A DNA stretch of 64,000 bases from Rhodovibrionaceae bacterium (GTDB lineage Bacteria; Pseudomonadota; Alphaproteobacteria; Kiloniellales; DSM-21159). The stretch lies in contig JANQMX010000011.1 of assembly GCA_028279885.1 (NCBI GenBank), forward strand, positions 21,113 to 85,112, written 5' to 3'. The stretch's first letter is position 1. Every line of letters begins with the position of its first letter. Below, piece after piece: positions 17,638 through 26,529 of the stretch. Position numbers and translations under genes: made by a program. The notes beneath the pieces were generated by a model. The model was given only the letters and a program-made list of their open reading frames with translations, did not search any database and had not been told where the DNA came from.

Positions 17638-18164
17638 GCCCTGTTCTCCCGGGCCGCTTTCTCCTCGGCAGCCCCTTCACCTGCGATCAGCGGAATGCCG
17701 TACTTCCAGGAGCGCCATTGACGCTCGACGATGCGGACGATCATGAGCGCGTGGGCGATCGGAATGACCGTGTAGATGTAGGCGAGCGGCAGAAACAGCG
17801 ATGTCGAGTAGACCGGATAGGCGATCGTGCGCTGGATCAGCAGGATGCCGGCGATCACCACGAATGCGTTGAAGACGACCCAGATGGCGTCGGCGATCAG
17901 AAAGATCAGGCGATCGTTGAGCGGAAGAAGGCGCGCGAACAGCGTGACCCGAATATGGCTTCCCCGCTGGGCGGCGAGGCTCGCCGAGATGTAGACGAAC
18001 CAGACAAAGGCGAAGCGCGATACCTCTTCGCTCCACGAAAGCCCGATGCCCAGGATGTAGCGAAAGACGATCTGCGCGCCGAGCACGGCCACCAGCAAGG
18101 CCAGGCTGAGATTGGCGACAACCAGTTCAAGCTTGCTCGCGGCGGTCAGAAATCGGCGACTCAT
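17634..18164 (-). CDS. TRAP transporter small permease (DctQ), second system
   Basis: A 176-residue four-helix membrane protein with the family segment FRYILGIGLSWSEEVSRFAFVWFVYISASLAAQRGSHIRV at about residues 34-73. It has a short charged C-terminal tail. It overlaps dctM by four bases and lies 122 bases after dctP. That gap holds no gene. Confidence 0.92.
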   Translation of the reverse strand: MSRRFLTAASKLELVVANLSLALLVAVLGAQIVFRYILGIGLSWSEEVSRFAFVWFVYISASLAAQRGSHIRVTLFARLLPLNDRLIFLIADAIWVVFNAFVVIAGILLIQRTIAYPVYSTSLFLPLAYIYTVIPIAHALMIVRIVERQWRSWKYGIPLIAGEGAAEEKAARENRA

Positions 18165-18286
18165 CGTTCTGCTCCATCGGGCGGAGGGGCCCGTTCTCCT
18201 GAAAAACGACAGGGAACGGCAGACCCCGGCTGCCGACCGGGTTCATAAGCCGGCAGCGGCGCGCCCTCTACCCGCAGCCCTGGGAG

Positions 18287-19327
18287 CTACTTGAGACTAC
18301 CGGTCTCTTTGTAATGCAGGGTCATGTCGACCCACTCCTTGCCGCCACCGACAAGGTCATAGAGTTCCGGCCAGGCACCGCGCGCCTTCTCTGCCCAGAC
18401 ATCCGGATCCGACAGTTCGCAGAAGGTCACGCCATGCTGCTCGGTCAGCGCCTTTCGCACCCGGGCGCTATTCTCCGCCACGTACTCCGCATGGGAGATG
18501 TCCGTTTCTTCCGCCGATTTGGCCAGAATGCGTTGATCTTCCTCAGACAGGCTGTTCATGAAGTCGCTATTGATGATGACGACCGCCGCCTGCGGCAGAT
18601 AGGTGGCCTCGGTGATGTATTTGATGTGCTCGTGGAATCCCATGTTGAGGATCACGTCCGTGGGGCTGTCGAAGGCATCCACGACGCCGGTCGCGATCGC
18701 GCCAAAGGTTTCGCCCCAGGCGATGGGATAGGTCGAAACGCCCCAGGACTCCCACATGGCGGTCATGACCGGGTTCTTGGGCGCGCGGATCTTGAGGTCC
18801 TGCAAATCATCGATGGAGTCGATGCACTGGTCCTTGGCAAACATGCTGCGGAAGGCGTTGTTGAAGCCGCCGATGATCCGCAAGCTGCCGCTCTCCGCTT
18901 GGACACGCCGGTCGAGCTCGTCGCGGAAAGGTCCCGCGCGCAGCAGTCCGCCCTCGCCCGTCAGGTCTTCAGGACCACTGTTCAGATAAGGCAGGACCAA
19001 AACGTTCAGCGAGGGTGCGAGTTGCGCCACGTTGTTCGAGGTAATGCCGCCCATCTGGATGGTGCCGAGCTGAACTTTCTGGGCGATCGCCTGCTCTGTA
19101 CCCATGACACCGCCATCCAAAACCTGGACAACGATTTCGCCATTGGAGTTCTCCTTCACCCGTTCGGCGAACTGATGGGCGTAGACGCCATAGGTATGAT
19201 CGGCCGGGCAGCAGTGGGCATATCGGATGGTGACCCGCTCTGCCGCAGCCTCGACCATGCCGGCGAGCATGGCTGGTACCGCCAGGACTATCGCGGCGCC
19301 CAAGGCGCCCACATATCTCTTCGACAC
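18287..19327 (-). CDS. TRAP transporter substrate-binding protein (DctP), second system
   Basis: Periplasmic receptor of 346 residues. I choose the GTG at 19327 because AAAGGAGGAG lies five bases upstream; an ATG seven codons earlier at 19348 has no ribosome site. The signal peptide is about 26 residues, ending VEA. Family features include FAERVKENSNGEIVVQV, DLKIRAPKNPVMTAMWESWG with the ligand-binding Arg, and GETFGAIATGVVDAFDSP. The mature start contains a Cys-Cys pair (YAHCCPADHTYG), an unusual touch that might form a disulfide. It leads the operon next to an SMP-30-like gene. Confidence 0.92.
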   Translation of the reverse strand: MSKRYVGALGAAIVLAVPAMLAGMVEAAAERVTIRYAHCCPADHTYGVYAHQFAERVKENSNGEIVVQVLDGGVMGTEQAIAQKVQLGTIQMGGITSNNVAQLAPSLNVLVLPYLNSGPEDLTGEGGLLRAGPFRDELDRRVQAESGSLRIIGGFNNAFRSMFAKDQCIDSIDDLQDLKIRAPKNPVMTAMWESWGVSTYPIAWGETFGAIATGVVDAFDSPTDVILNMGFHEHIKYITEATYLPQAAVVIINSDFMNSLSEEDQRILAKSAEETDISHAEYVAENSARVRKALTEQHGVTFCELSDPDVWAEKARGAWPELYDLVGGGKEWVDMTLHYKETGSLK

Positions 19328-19409
19328 TGTCTCCTCCTTTATTCTCATTTGAGCCCCCTTGGGCCATGGTGCAGGCGAAACGCGTTACGCCACCTCCAAT
19401 TCCCGCATG

Positions 19410-20369
19410 CTAGGGTGACGCGAACCGCGGCTCCTCCACGCCGCGCACCCCGAGCCCTTCGACCGCGAACAGAGCGCCGGCCTGCGGCTCCGCCGCGATT
19501 TGCGCTTCGCTCATGGCAAAGGTCGCGGACGTTACGAATAGAATGTCGAGGTCGACGCCACCGAAGGCGCACATGGTCGGACAGGCGACCGGCAGCCGGA
19601 TGCAGCGCATAAGCTCGCCATCCGGCGAGAAGCACGCAACGGCACCACCCTCGAACAGGGCTCCCCAATAATTGCCGTCTTCATCGACCGTGGCACCGTC
19701 GATGCGGCCGAGATAAGCCCCAGTGTCGACGAAGGGCACCCGGTTGGAAATCTCTCCCGTCTCGGGGGCGAGATCGTAACGGTAAGACCGATCGACCCGA
19801 CTGTCCGAGAAGTAGAGCGCGGTTCCGTCGGGGCTGAAGGCGATACCGTTCGAGACCGTGAAACCACCGTCCATGCGATGCCATCTCAGATCCGGATCGA
19901 GCCGGTAGAGCGAGGCATTGGGTATGGAAAAGCCTCGATTCATCGAGCCGCACCAGAACCGGCCCTGGCGATCAACCTTGCCGTCGTTCAGCCTGGTGTC
20001 CGGCGAGTCGGGCTCGGGGTTGCCGATCCATTGGATGTCCGGTTCGGAGTCACCCAATTCTACAAATGCGAAGCCGCCCGAAAGACCGGCGATCAGCCGA
20101 TGGTCACGGCAAAGGCCAATCGAACCGATGGTGTCGGGAACCTGCCAGGACCTCAGATCGCCGCCGCCGGCATCGGACCGCCAGATCCTGCGCTGACAGC
20201 TGTCGATCCAATAGAGACGCCGCAAACGGTCGTCCCAGAGCGGACACTCGCCCAGAACGGCAGGCCCCGTCCAGATGGGTTCGATCCGCACGGGTGCGGG
20301 CTGCGCCCCCCGGTGGGAATCAATGACGTTGTCAGAAGCGCTGCCACCCAACGAGCTTTTCCCTCCCAT
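19410..20369 (-). CDS. SMP-30/gluconolactonase/LRE-family protein
   Basis: A 319-residue six-bladed beta-propeller of the SMP-30 family. Key stretches are GPAVLGECPLWDDRLRRLYWID with the metal-ligand Glu, NDGKVDRQGRFWCGSM, TVSNGIAFSPDGTALYFSDS with metal-ligand Asn and Asp, and DGATVDEDGNYWGALFEGG. Members hydrolyse sugar lactones with a divalent metal. It lies immediately upstream of dctPQM on the same strand, 82 bases away, so the TRAP system probably imports a sugar acid or lactone that this enzyme processes. The exact start is uncertain by up to about 25 codons. Confidence 0.9.
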   Translation of the reverse strand: MGGKSSLGGSASDNVIDSHRGAQPAPVRIEPIWTGPAVLGECPLWDDRLRRLYWIDSCQRRIWRSDAGGGDLRSWQVPDTIGSIGLCRDHRLIAGLSGGFAFVELGDSEPDIQWIGNPEPDSPDTRLNDGKVDRQGRFWCGSMNRGFSIPNASLYRLDPDLRWHRMDGGFTVSNGIAFSPDGTALYFSDSRVDRSYRYDLAPETGEISNRVPFVDTGAYLGRIDGATVDEDGNYWGALFEGGAVACFSPDGELMRCIRLPVACPTMCAFGGVDLDILFVTSATFAMSEAQIAAEPQAGALFAVEGLGVRGVEEPRFASP

Positions 20370-20437
20370 TGGGGAAGAGGCTAGCCGGCGACATAAAACA
20401 TGTATAATGTATTTTAGCTTCGTTCTTTTCTTAAAAA

Positions 20438-21358
20438 ATGAATATTACACTTCGCCAGCTCCAATACGTCGTTGCCGCGTCTCAAGAGCGATCGATTCTT
20501 GGCGCGGCGAAGGCCCTGAACATCTCGACCTCCTCGATTCTGATGTCGATCGACAAGTTCGAACAGGAGTTCGGCATCCAGGTGTTCGTTCGCCAACGGT
20601 CCAAGGGACTGGTGACGACGATCGCCGGCGAGCGCGCGATCGCACGCACCATACGCCTGTTGGATCAGGCCGACGCTTACGAACGGGATATCAGCGGCAC
20701 CGATCAGGATTTGTCTGGGGAGCTGCGTGTCGGCTCGTTCACCTCGATATCGCCCAACATTGCACCGCAGGTCATTCGCAAGATGAACGAAGCCTACCCC
20801 GAGGTGATCGTTCACCTGTCGGAGGGGGATATCATCTCGATTCAGCGGAGCCTGCGCGACGGTGTCGTGGACATCCTCCTGACTTACGACGCGGGACTGT
20901 GGGAGGAGTTCGAGTTCGAGGTGCTGGCAAATGCACCGCCACATGTTGTGCTGGCGACGAAGGATCCGCTCGCAAAGAAAAAGCGGATATCGCTGCACGA
21001 CATCAAGGACCGCACCTTGCTGCTGCTGAACCTGCCGCAATCCCGCACCTATATGGCATCGATCTTCGAGCGCGCAGGCGTCACCCCCGCCCGCATTCAA
21101 AGACTCGAGTCGTTCGAGATGGTGCGCAGCTCGGCCGCCGCGGGGCTTGGCGTTTCGATCCTCAACATCCGCCCCATGACGGACAACACCTACAGCGGCT
21201 TGCCCGTGGTCTGCCGCCCGCTCGTCGAAGCGGACCCCAGCCCCAGTATCGTGCTCGCAACCCGCCGCGGCGGCCGCATCAGCCGACGGTCACGCGCCTT
21301 CGCGGAGCACTGCCGCAGTTTCTTCACGACGGACCAAGCGAAGCGATTGTTCGTCTAG
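20438..21358 (+). CDS. LysR-family transcriptional regulator, divergent from the SMP-30/TRAP operon
   Basis: A 306-residue LysR protein. The helix-turn-helix region reads LQYVVAASQERSILGAAKALNISTSSILMSIDKFEQEFG, slightly unusual in the recognition helix. The effector domain follows, with LRVGSFTSISPNIAPQVI at its start. It is 68 bases from the divergent SMP-30 gene and is the natural candidate regulator of that lactonase/TRAP operon. The divergent gap is A+T-rich (ATGTATAATGTATTTTAG, from about 20400), containing TATAAT at 20403-20408. Confidence 0.92.
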   Translation: MNITLRQLQYVVAASQERSILGAAKALNISTSSILMSIDKFEQEFGIQVFVRQRSKGLVTTIAGERAIARTIRLLDQADAYERDISGTDQDLSGELRVGSFTSISPNIAPQVIRKMNEAYPEVIVHLSEGDIISIQRSLRDGVVDILLTYDAGLWEEFEFEVLANAPPHVVLATKDPLAKKKRISLHDIKDRTLLLLNLPQSRTYMASIFERAGVTPARIQRLESFEMVRSSAAAGLGVSILNIRPMTDNTYSGLPVVCRPLVEADPSPSIVLATRRGGRISRRSRAFAEHCRSFFTTDQAKRLFV

Positions 21359-21584
21359 CCGACTTGGCGAACAGGCTATCCGCTCCAAAGAGAAAAACCG
21401 TGCCGTACACGCCACGCCCATCCTTTGCTGTGCGGCCGGCAAAGCGCAAGACATCAGTCGCGCATCCTCCTTTTGGCCGAACCAGGGGAAGGCCTGCAAA
21501 TCCAACTCTAGGGGAGCAAAGCGCTAGGTGGCTCGGCAAACACGCACGACGCCGCAAAGGCCGAGCAGGTCTAGTAGCAGCAGG

Positions 21585-23414
21585 CTAACCATTGCTCTCG
21601 CCTTCACCTTCTCCAACATAAAGATCGTGCTGTCGGAGCTTAGAAAACTCAATGACTCGCTCAATCCGGAATGCTCGAAAGCCCTCAGCCTCGTCTCTCT
21701 TCTCTTCAAGTCGCTCTAGTACTTCAGACGCCCACACTCTCTCTTTTGCAAGCTCTTGATGCAATCGGCCTGCAGTGTAGCGCTCTGCCAGTGCGTAGGT
21801 TATGGAGCGCCAATTTGCCGGACTACTTTCCAACCACCTCTCAACAAATTGTCTGGGCTCCATAGCAGTCAGAACCGGTATTGATGCATAGGAGTTCTCG
21901 TCGTCTCGTGTATGACAAACCCGATCAAAGAAACGGGCGCCATCAGTAGAAACTAGCTGGAGCAGATCGGCAGCAATCTCGGGAAACTTCCGTTCCAGAG
22001 CTGTTTCTCGCGCTCTCACCAACCGATTGAACAACTCTTCAAAGTACGGTTGAGTTTGCTCGGTTACCCAGTACCCGTGCCCGTCGTGGCTTCGAGCAAA
22101 TGCGTCGGTCCATTGCCAGTGGACATCCCTCTCCGGTAAACGGCCGTTTTCCAGTAGTTCGCAGATGTATTCGATGCACTCGTCACGGACCTTTTCCAAG
22201 CTGTGTTCAATGATGCCATTCTGCGACATCATCAACCTGAGCGAAAAAAGATGCAGCATCTCGCCAGAGTCTGATATCTCGCGCCCCTCAAACTGCTGCT
22301 CTAGGCGTTCGCGAGCGGCTTCTACAATTCCGTCATCTAGAACATCAAACTGGATGACCGTTTTCCACGGCGGCGCTTTGTCTGGCTTCAGAAAGAAAGG
22401 GCTGTTGTTAATCGCGGCACGTATTTCATCGGCATCGTAGTGCCCATGCATCAGCGTCGCAGCAAGCATTGAATCACTCAATATCTGACTCTCCAAGCTT
22501 CCAGAGGAGTATTTATCAGAAGATACCAAGAATGGATCTTTTTCAACTTCGTCTTTATTGATGCCATGGCGTTTCATTTCGTAAAGCATACTTGCATGAG
22601 CGCGATCTTGAAGGTCACGAGCTTGCAAATTCCCCGTGCGCACTTCGATATTGAGTGCAGTGAAAAGCTCTATCAATTCTGTCATTGCTTCGGGTTTCGC
22701 AAGGTGATGTTCCGCCATGCAACTATGCAACCTGGCGATATCTGTGATTAGATGACGAAGCACACGCAGCGATGATGCTTCCGATTGCCGGAACACGCGA
22801 AGCACCAAATCACGATGTTCATTTATGAAGTCAGCAGACTTCGAATCACCCAACTTCGAAAGAAAACTGTCGAATGCCTCATCAATTTGAGGCTTTACTT
22901 TTATAGTCTGGCCAAACGTCTTTTCTTTTAGACTATCAAACTCATCAATAAGCTTCTCATCATGGGCAATAACTATCACTCTGAATTTGTATTGTTCCAG
23001 ATAGGTATGGACGATGCCCAATCGGTCAGAGAGATTTAGACGGGATCTTTCCAAGTCATCCAATACCAGCGTCCGGTCTGGTTTGATTTCCTTCCTTAGT
23101 GCATTGCCTACAAGATCAGACAAGACTCCACCTAGGGCAAATGGCCCACCGAGCTTTTCGACCGCACCGCCAAGTTCTACTAAGCTCTCTCGCACCTTCT
23201 CCAAACTTGGAGCCATAGCTGCCATGACTGAGGCATGCACTTCTTCTGTAGTTTGGAGACCGAAGAGACTCACATAGTAGATTTTATCCTCTGGTATGCT
23301 ATCTAATACTTGGTAAGTCTTACCAACGCCCCATGCTCCAGTGACCAAGACAGCGTAGCCTGGGGTTTCAAGCGTATTATAGTAGTCTAGATACTCCTTC
23401 AGATGAGCGGTCAC
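21585..23414 (-). CDS. KAP-type P-loop NTPase, lone gene
   Basis: An ATPase of about 609 residues. Walker A is GAWGVGKT, Walker B is LVLDDLER, and the following segment FRVIVIAHDEKLIDEF fits KAP or related STAND-like NTPases. No membrane pair is obvious between the motifs, unlike many KAP proteins. The rest is helical with no recognised domain. A GTG at 23414 has GAGGAAAA seven bases upstream and is my preferred start; a GTG at 23465 is also in frame. A perfect TTGACA lies at 23490-23495 (minus strand). Its base composition is clearly lower in GC than its neighbours, which suggests transfer. A role in anti-phage defence is conceivable but unproven. Confidence 0.8.
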   Translation of the reverse strand: MTAHLKEYLDYYNTLETPGYAVLVTGAWGVGKTYQVLDSIPEDKIYYVSLFGLQTTEEVHASVMAAMAPSLEKVRESLVELGGAVEKLGGPFALGGVLSDLVGNALRKEIKPDRTLVLDDLERSRLNLSDRLGIVHTYLEQYKFRVIVIAHDEKLIDEFDSLKEKTFGQTIKVKPQIDEAFDSFLSKLGDSKSADFINEHRDLVLRVFRQSEASSLRVLRHLITDIARLHSCMAEHHLAKPEAMTELIELFTALNIEVRTGNLQARDLQDRAHASMLYEMKRHGINKDEVEKDPFLVSSDKYSSGSLESQILSDSMLAATLMHGHYDADEIRAAINNSPFFLKPDKAPPWKTVIQFDVLDDGIVEAARERLEQQFEGREISDSGEMLHLFSLRLMMSQNGIIEHSLEKVRDECIEYICELLENGRLPERDVHWQWTDAFARSHDGHGYWVTEQTQPYFEELFNRLVRARETALERKFPEIAADLLQLVSTDGARFFDRVCHTRDDENSYASIPVLTAMEPRQFVERWLESSPANWRSITYALAERYTAGRLHQELAKERVWASEVLERLEEKRDEAEGFRAFRIERVIEFSKLRQHDLYVGEGEGESNG

Positions 23415-23532
23415 GTCTTTTCCTCGAACAGCCCAGAAGTTGCGCTGGTTAAGCGTCCAGTGCACAGCTCAAATACAAGGCAATGCGTTTGTCAACTTTG
23501 AATTGTAGCGTGGATTTGCAGTTTAGGCCGTG

Positions 23533-24753
23533 CTAACGCTCTTCCCCGCCGGTCTGCTGGTTAGCAAAAGCAGCGGCGAAGTCGAGCAAGGCCCGGTCGG
23601 AGCCGCGCGGCCCGATGAAGGAGAGACCAAGCGGGCAGCCACCGACTTGGGCCAGCGGCAGGGTGACCTGCGGCAGACCGGAGAACCCAGAGGGGCAAGT
23701 CATGCTGAGCACCCGGGTGCGATGCTGGAGCTGCGCGTCTCCTGCGATGCCGATCTTCGGCGCAGCGTCCGGTGCCGTCGGCAGGCACAGCAGCGTGTCG
23801 TCCCGGCACAGTTCTTCCAAGAGTTCCGTCATGTGCTGGCGCGTCGCCTGCGCATCTGCGTCATCATCGTCCTTGATGCTGCGCACCCACTCGAAGCGCT
23901 CGGTGATCTCCGGCCCGAAGCTTGGGTTCACCCCTTCGATCCAAGCGCTATGGACGCGCCAAATCTCCTGCCCCTGCAAGAGTCGGAAATGCCACATCAC
24001 AGACCCGAAGCCCTCCGGACCAACGAGATCGATCTCACCGCGCTCGGCAACCCTTTGGCCGGCCGCCTCGATCAAGGGCGCGACGGCGGCCTGCGCCGCC
24101 TCGCTGGCCAAGGCCGTGACATCGGCGATCGCCAGAACGCGCTTGAACTCGAAGCGCTGCTTGTCCTCTCCCAGCAGCACCTCGCCGACCGCGGTCAGTA
24201 CATCGAGCTCGCGGGCGAACCAGCCGACCGTATCGAAGCTTGGCGCCAATGGCATGACGCCGGCGATATCGACGCGGCCATGAGTCGGACGCAGGCCGTA
24301 GACCCCGCAGTAACTGCCGGGGATCCGGACCGAGCCGCCGGTGTCGCTGCCAAGCGCGAAGTCGCAGGCGCCACCCGCTACAGCCGACGCCGAGCCGCAG
24401 GAGGAGCCGCCGGGGATACGCCCGGGCGCGTTGCTGTTGGTCGGAGTGCCGTAGTGATGGTTCTGGCCGTTCAGGCTGTAGGCCAGCTCGTCGGTGATGG
24501 TCTTGCCCACCAGGTTGGCGCCGGCCGCCAGCACCTTCTCCACGGCCGGGGCATGAGCCGGCGCCGGCATGTGGGTACGTGCCCAATCCGGATTGCCGCA
24601 GCCCGTGACGTGGCCGGCAACATCGAAGATATCCTTTGCGCCGAAGCTCAAGCCGTTCAACGGTCCCATGCCGCTGGGCGGCAGGGTCAGGCGCGGTCCA
24701 GGCATGAAGGCGCCCAGCGGATCGTTGCCGCTGTCCATCAGACGATCGCTCAT
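23533..24753 (-). CDS. Amidase (amidase-signature family)
   Basis: A 406-residue amidase-signature hydrolase. The Ser-cis-Ser-Lys triad is visible: Lys in GAKDIFDVAG near residue 40, the Gly/Ser-rich signature GRIPGGSSCGSASAVAGG near residue 110, and the nucleophile in GSDTGGSVRIPGSYCGVYG near residue 137. The length matches the shorter AMI1-like subgroup. Neighbouring genes are a small exported protein and an MFS permease on the same strand. The amide substrate is unknown. Confidence 0.92.
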   Translation of the reverse strand: MSDRLMDSGNDPLGAFMPGPRLTLPPSGMGPLNGLSFGAKDIFDVAGHVTGCGNPDWARTHMPAPAHAPAVEKVLAAGANLVGKTITDELAYSLNGQNHHYGTPTNSNAPGRIPGGSSCGSASAVAGGACDFALGSDTGGSVRIPGSYCGVYGLRPTHGRVDIAGVMPLAPSFDTVGWFARELDVLTAVGEVLLGEDKQRFEFKRVLAIADVTALASEAAQAAVAPLIEAAGQRVAERGEIDLVGPEGFGSVMWHFRLLQGQEIWRVHSAWIEGVNPSFGPEITERFEWVRSIKDDDDADAQATRQHMTELLEELCRDDTLLCLPTAPDAAPKIGIAGDAQLQHRTRVLSMTCPSGFSGLPQVTLPLAQVGGCPLGLSFIGPRGSDRALLDFAAAFANQQTGGEER

Positions 24754-24788
24754 AACTCCCCCTCAAACTGGCGCTGGATGTCGCGCGC

Positions 24789-25085
24789 CTAGGTCGCGGT
24801 CTCGTCGACCTCCGGCTCCTCACCGTCCTGCAGCTCCGGCCCGCTGTCGCTCTCAGGATGAATACGCCGGATAATGATGTCGCCGTTGGGCAGCACCTCT
24901 GGCGCCTCGTACTGTGGAATCGAATCGATGAAGAGTCCAAGGGCATCCATCATGCGCGCGATGGCATCCATGGCCATGCGCTCCGCCTCGTCGAGGCTCT
25001 GCTGCTGGTCCTGCGCAGCGGCCGGCGTCACAGCCAAGGCTGCGGACAGGACAACTCCGCAGACAACCGCTCTCATCCTCCGCAT
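24789..25085 (-). CDS. Small exported protein of unknown function
   Basis: A 98-residue protein with a clear signal peptide of about 25 residues ending AAAQ. The mature part is acidic, with DEAERMAMDAIARMMDALGLFIDSIPQYEAPEVLPNGDIIIRRI and a Glu/Asp-rich tail. A cleavage after AAA and a short amphipathic helix are likely. I recognise no function. It lies 35 bases upstream of the amidase on the same strand and 73 bases downstream of the MFS gene, so the three may share a transcript. Confidence 0.72.
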   Translation of the reverse strand: MRRMRAVVCGVVLSAALAVTPAAAQDQQQSLDEAERMAMDAIARMMDALGLFIDSIPQYEAPEVLPNGDIIIRRIHPESDSGPELQDGEEPEVDETAT

Positions 25086-25158
25086 TTCGTCCTCCTATGC
25101 GCTCTGCCGGGCCAAGGCTCTGGCTTTCTTTTTGGCTTATGCCTCGGCAGGCCTTAAC

Positions 25159-26373
25159 TCAAGCTTGCGGGCCTCCAGGAAAGTCCTTGTCGACCACGGG
25201 TCGCCGAACCCGCCCGCGCCACAGGGCAATGCTGGCGAAGATCCCGCAGACCGCCGCAATGAATCCCAACAAGCCACCCGGGTGACCAAGGTCCATGGCT
25301 AAGCCGGCTAGAACCGGACCACTGAGGCTGCCAAGCTCATATGTCAGAATAAAGGTGGCATTTGCGACAGCGAGTTGCACCGGCAGGAAGCGCTGACCAA
25401 GCAACGCCAGGCCGAGTGCGTAGAATGCCAGAAGGCAACCACCCAAGGGCACCATCAGAATGTAGTGGCTTAGGGTATTTCCGGTCGGAAGAGCCAGGAT
25501 GGCCAGGCAACAAACCACCGCCAGGAGAGCCAGAAGGATGAGGATCAATCGCCGGCCAATCAGGTCGCTTAGCATGCCCATGGGGTATTGGAGGACAATC
25601 GCCCCCACCAGCAGCCATGTGAGCAGCTGCAGGGCTTCGCCTTCCGACATGCCACTGCGCACACCATACACGGGAAGCAGTGTGTAGAGCGCCGATTCGC
25701 TGATGCCGCCCATGAGCGCGGTGCCGAAGACGGTGGGCGCCGCGACTAGGGCGCCGATCAGGCCCATCGCCTGCTTCGCCCTCAGGTTCGGCGCAAGATG
25801 GCCAATGAAAGGCAGGGGTGCTGCTGCTATCAGGATGCCGCTCGCCGCCAGCAGAAACGGCAGCCAGCCCTCGGTTCCGGCGGCCTGCAGCACCAGCGGT
25901 CCAACGGCCATGCCGCCGAAGAAGGCCATGCCATAGAGCGCCATGATCTGGCCACGCCGCGCCTCGGTGGCCAGGGCATTGATCCAGGTCTCACCTAAGA
26001 GCCATGGCACTGCCATCGCCATGCCGGCAACGAGCCGCAACAGCGCCCAGAGAACCGGATGATCGGCCACCGGCATGAGCAGCACACTGACCAGCGAGAT
26101 GCTCAACCCGGACAGCACCATAGGTATGACGCCGAAGCGCGCGACCAGTCGCGGTGCCAGCGGCATGGCGATGACGATGCCGAGCGAAGGCATGGCGGAG
26201 ACGAAGCCAATGGCCGAGCTGGCCAGCCCACGTTGCTCGAGCAGAAGCGCGGTGAGTGGCACGAGGATTCCGAAGGCCATGCCGATCGCGCCCATGTGCA
26301 GGATCAGCGCGGCAAGCGCCAGCCACCGCGTGGTTGCACCGATGGCTGCCGGATTGCTTCGACTTTCGGACAT
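25159..26373 (-). CDS. MFS permease
   Basis: A 404-residue, 12-segment major facilitator. The YcaD/MFS-3-like features include PLTALLLEQRGLASSAIGFVSAMPSLG, LLGETWINALATEARRGQIMALYGMAFFGGMAVGPLVLQ and QYPMGMLSDLIGRRLILILL in the second half. The transported solute is not evident. It lies upstream of the small exported protein and amidase on the same strand and is divergent from the second amidase. Confidence 0.9.
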   Translation of the reverse strand: MSESRSNPAAIGATTRWLALAALILHMGAIGMAFGILVPLTALLLEQRGLASSAIGFVSAMPSLGIVIAMPLAPRLVARFGVIPMVLSGLSISLVSVLLMPVADHPVLWALLRLVAGMAMAVPWLLGETWINALATEARRGQIMALYGMAFFGGMAVGPLVLQAAGTEGWLPFLLAASGILIAAAPLPFIGHLAPNLRAKQAMGLIGALVAAPTVFGTALMGGISESALYTLLPVYGVRSGMSEGEALQLLTWLLVGAIVLQYPMGMLSDLIGRRLILILLALLAVVCCLAILALPTGNTLSHYILMVPLGGCLLAFYALGLALLGQRFLPVQLAVANATFILTYELGSLSGPVLAGLAMDLGHPGGLLGFIAAVCGIFASIALWRGRVRRPVVDKDFPGGPQA

Positions 26374-26529
26374 GCTTCTCCCCTGCGGCTTCGCCTAGCA
26401 TGTCGTCGGAATGACTGTCCATGGATGGCTTGCAGCCGGCGCTTGAACTTGCAAACTGGCAGCCCTGAAAAAAAAGGATGCGGCGCACGGCCGCCCAGAG
26501 GGAATCGGACAGGGTATTGAGGGGTGCTA

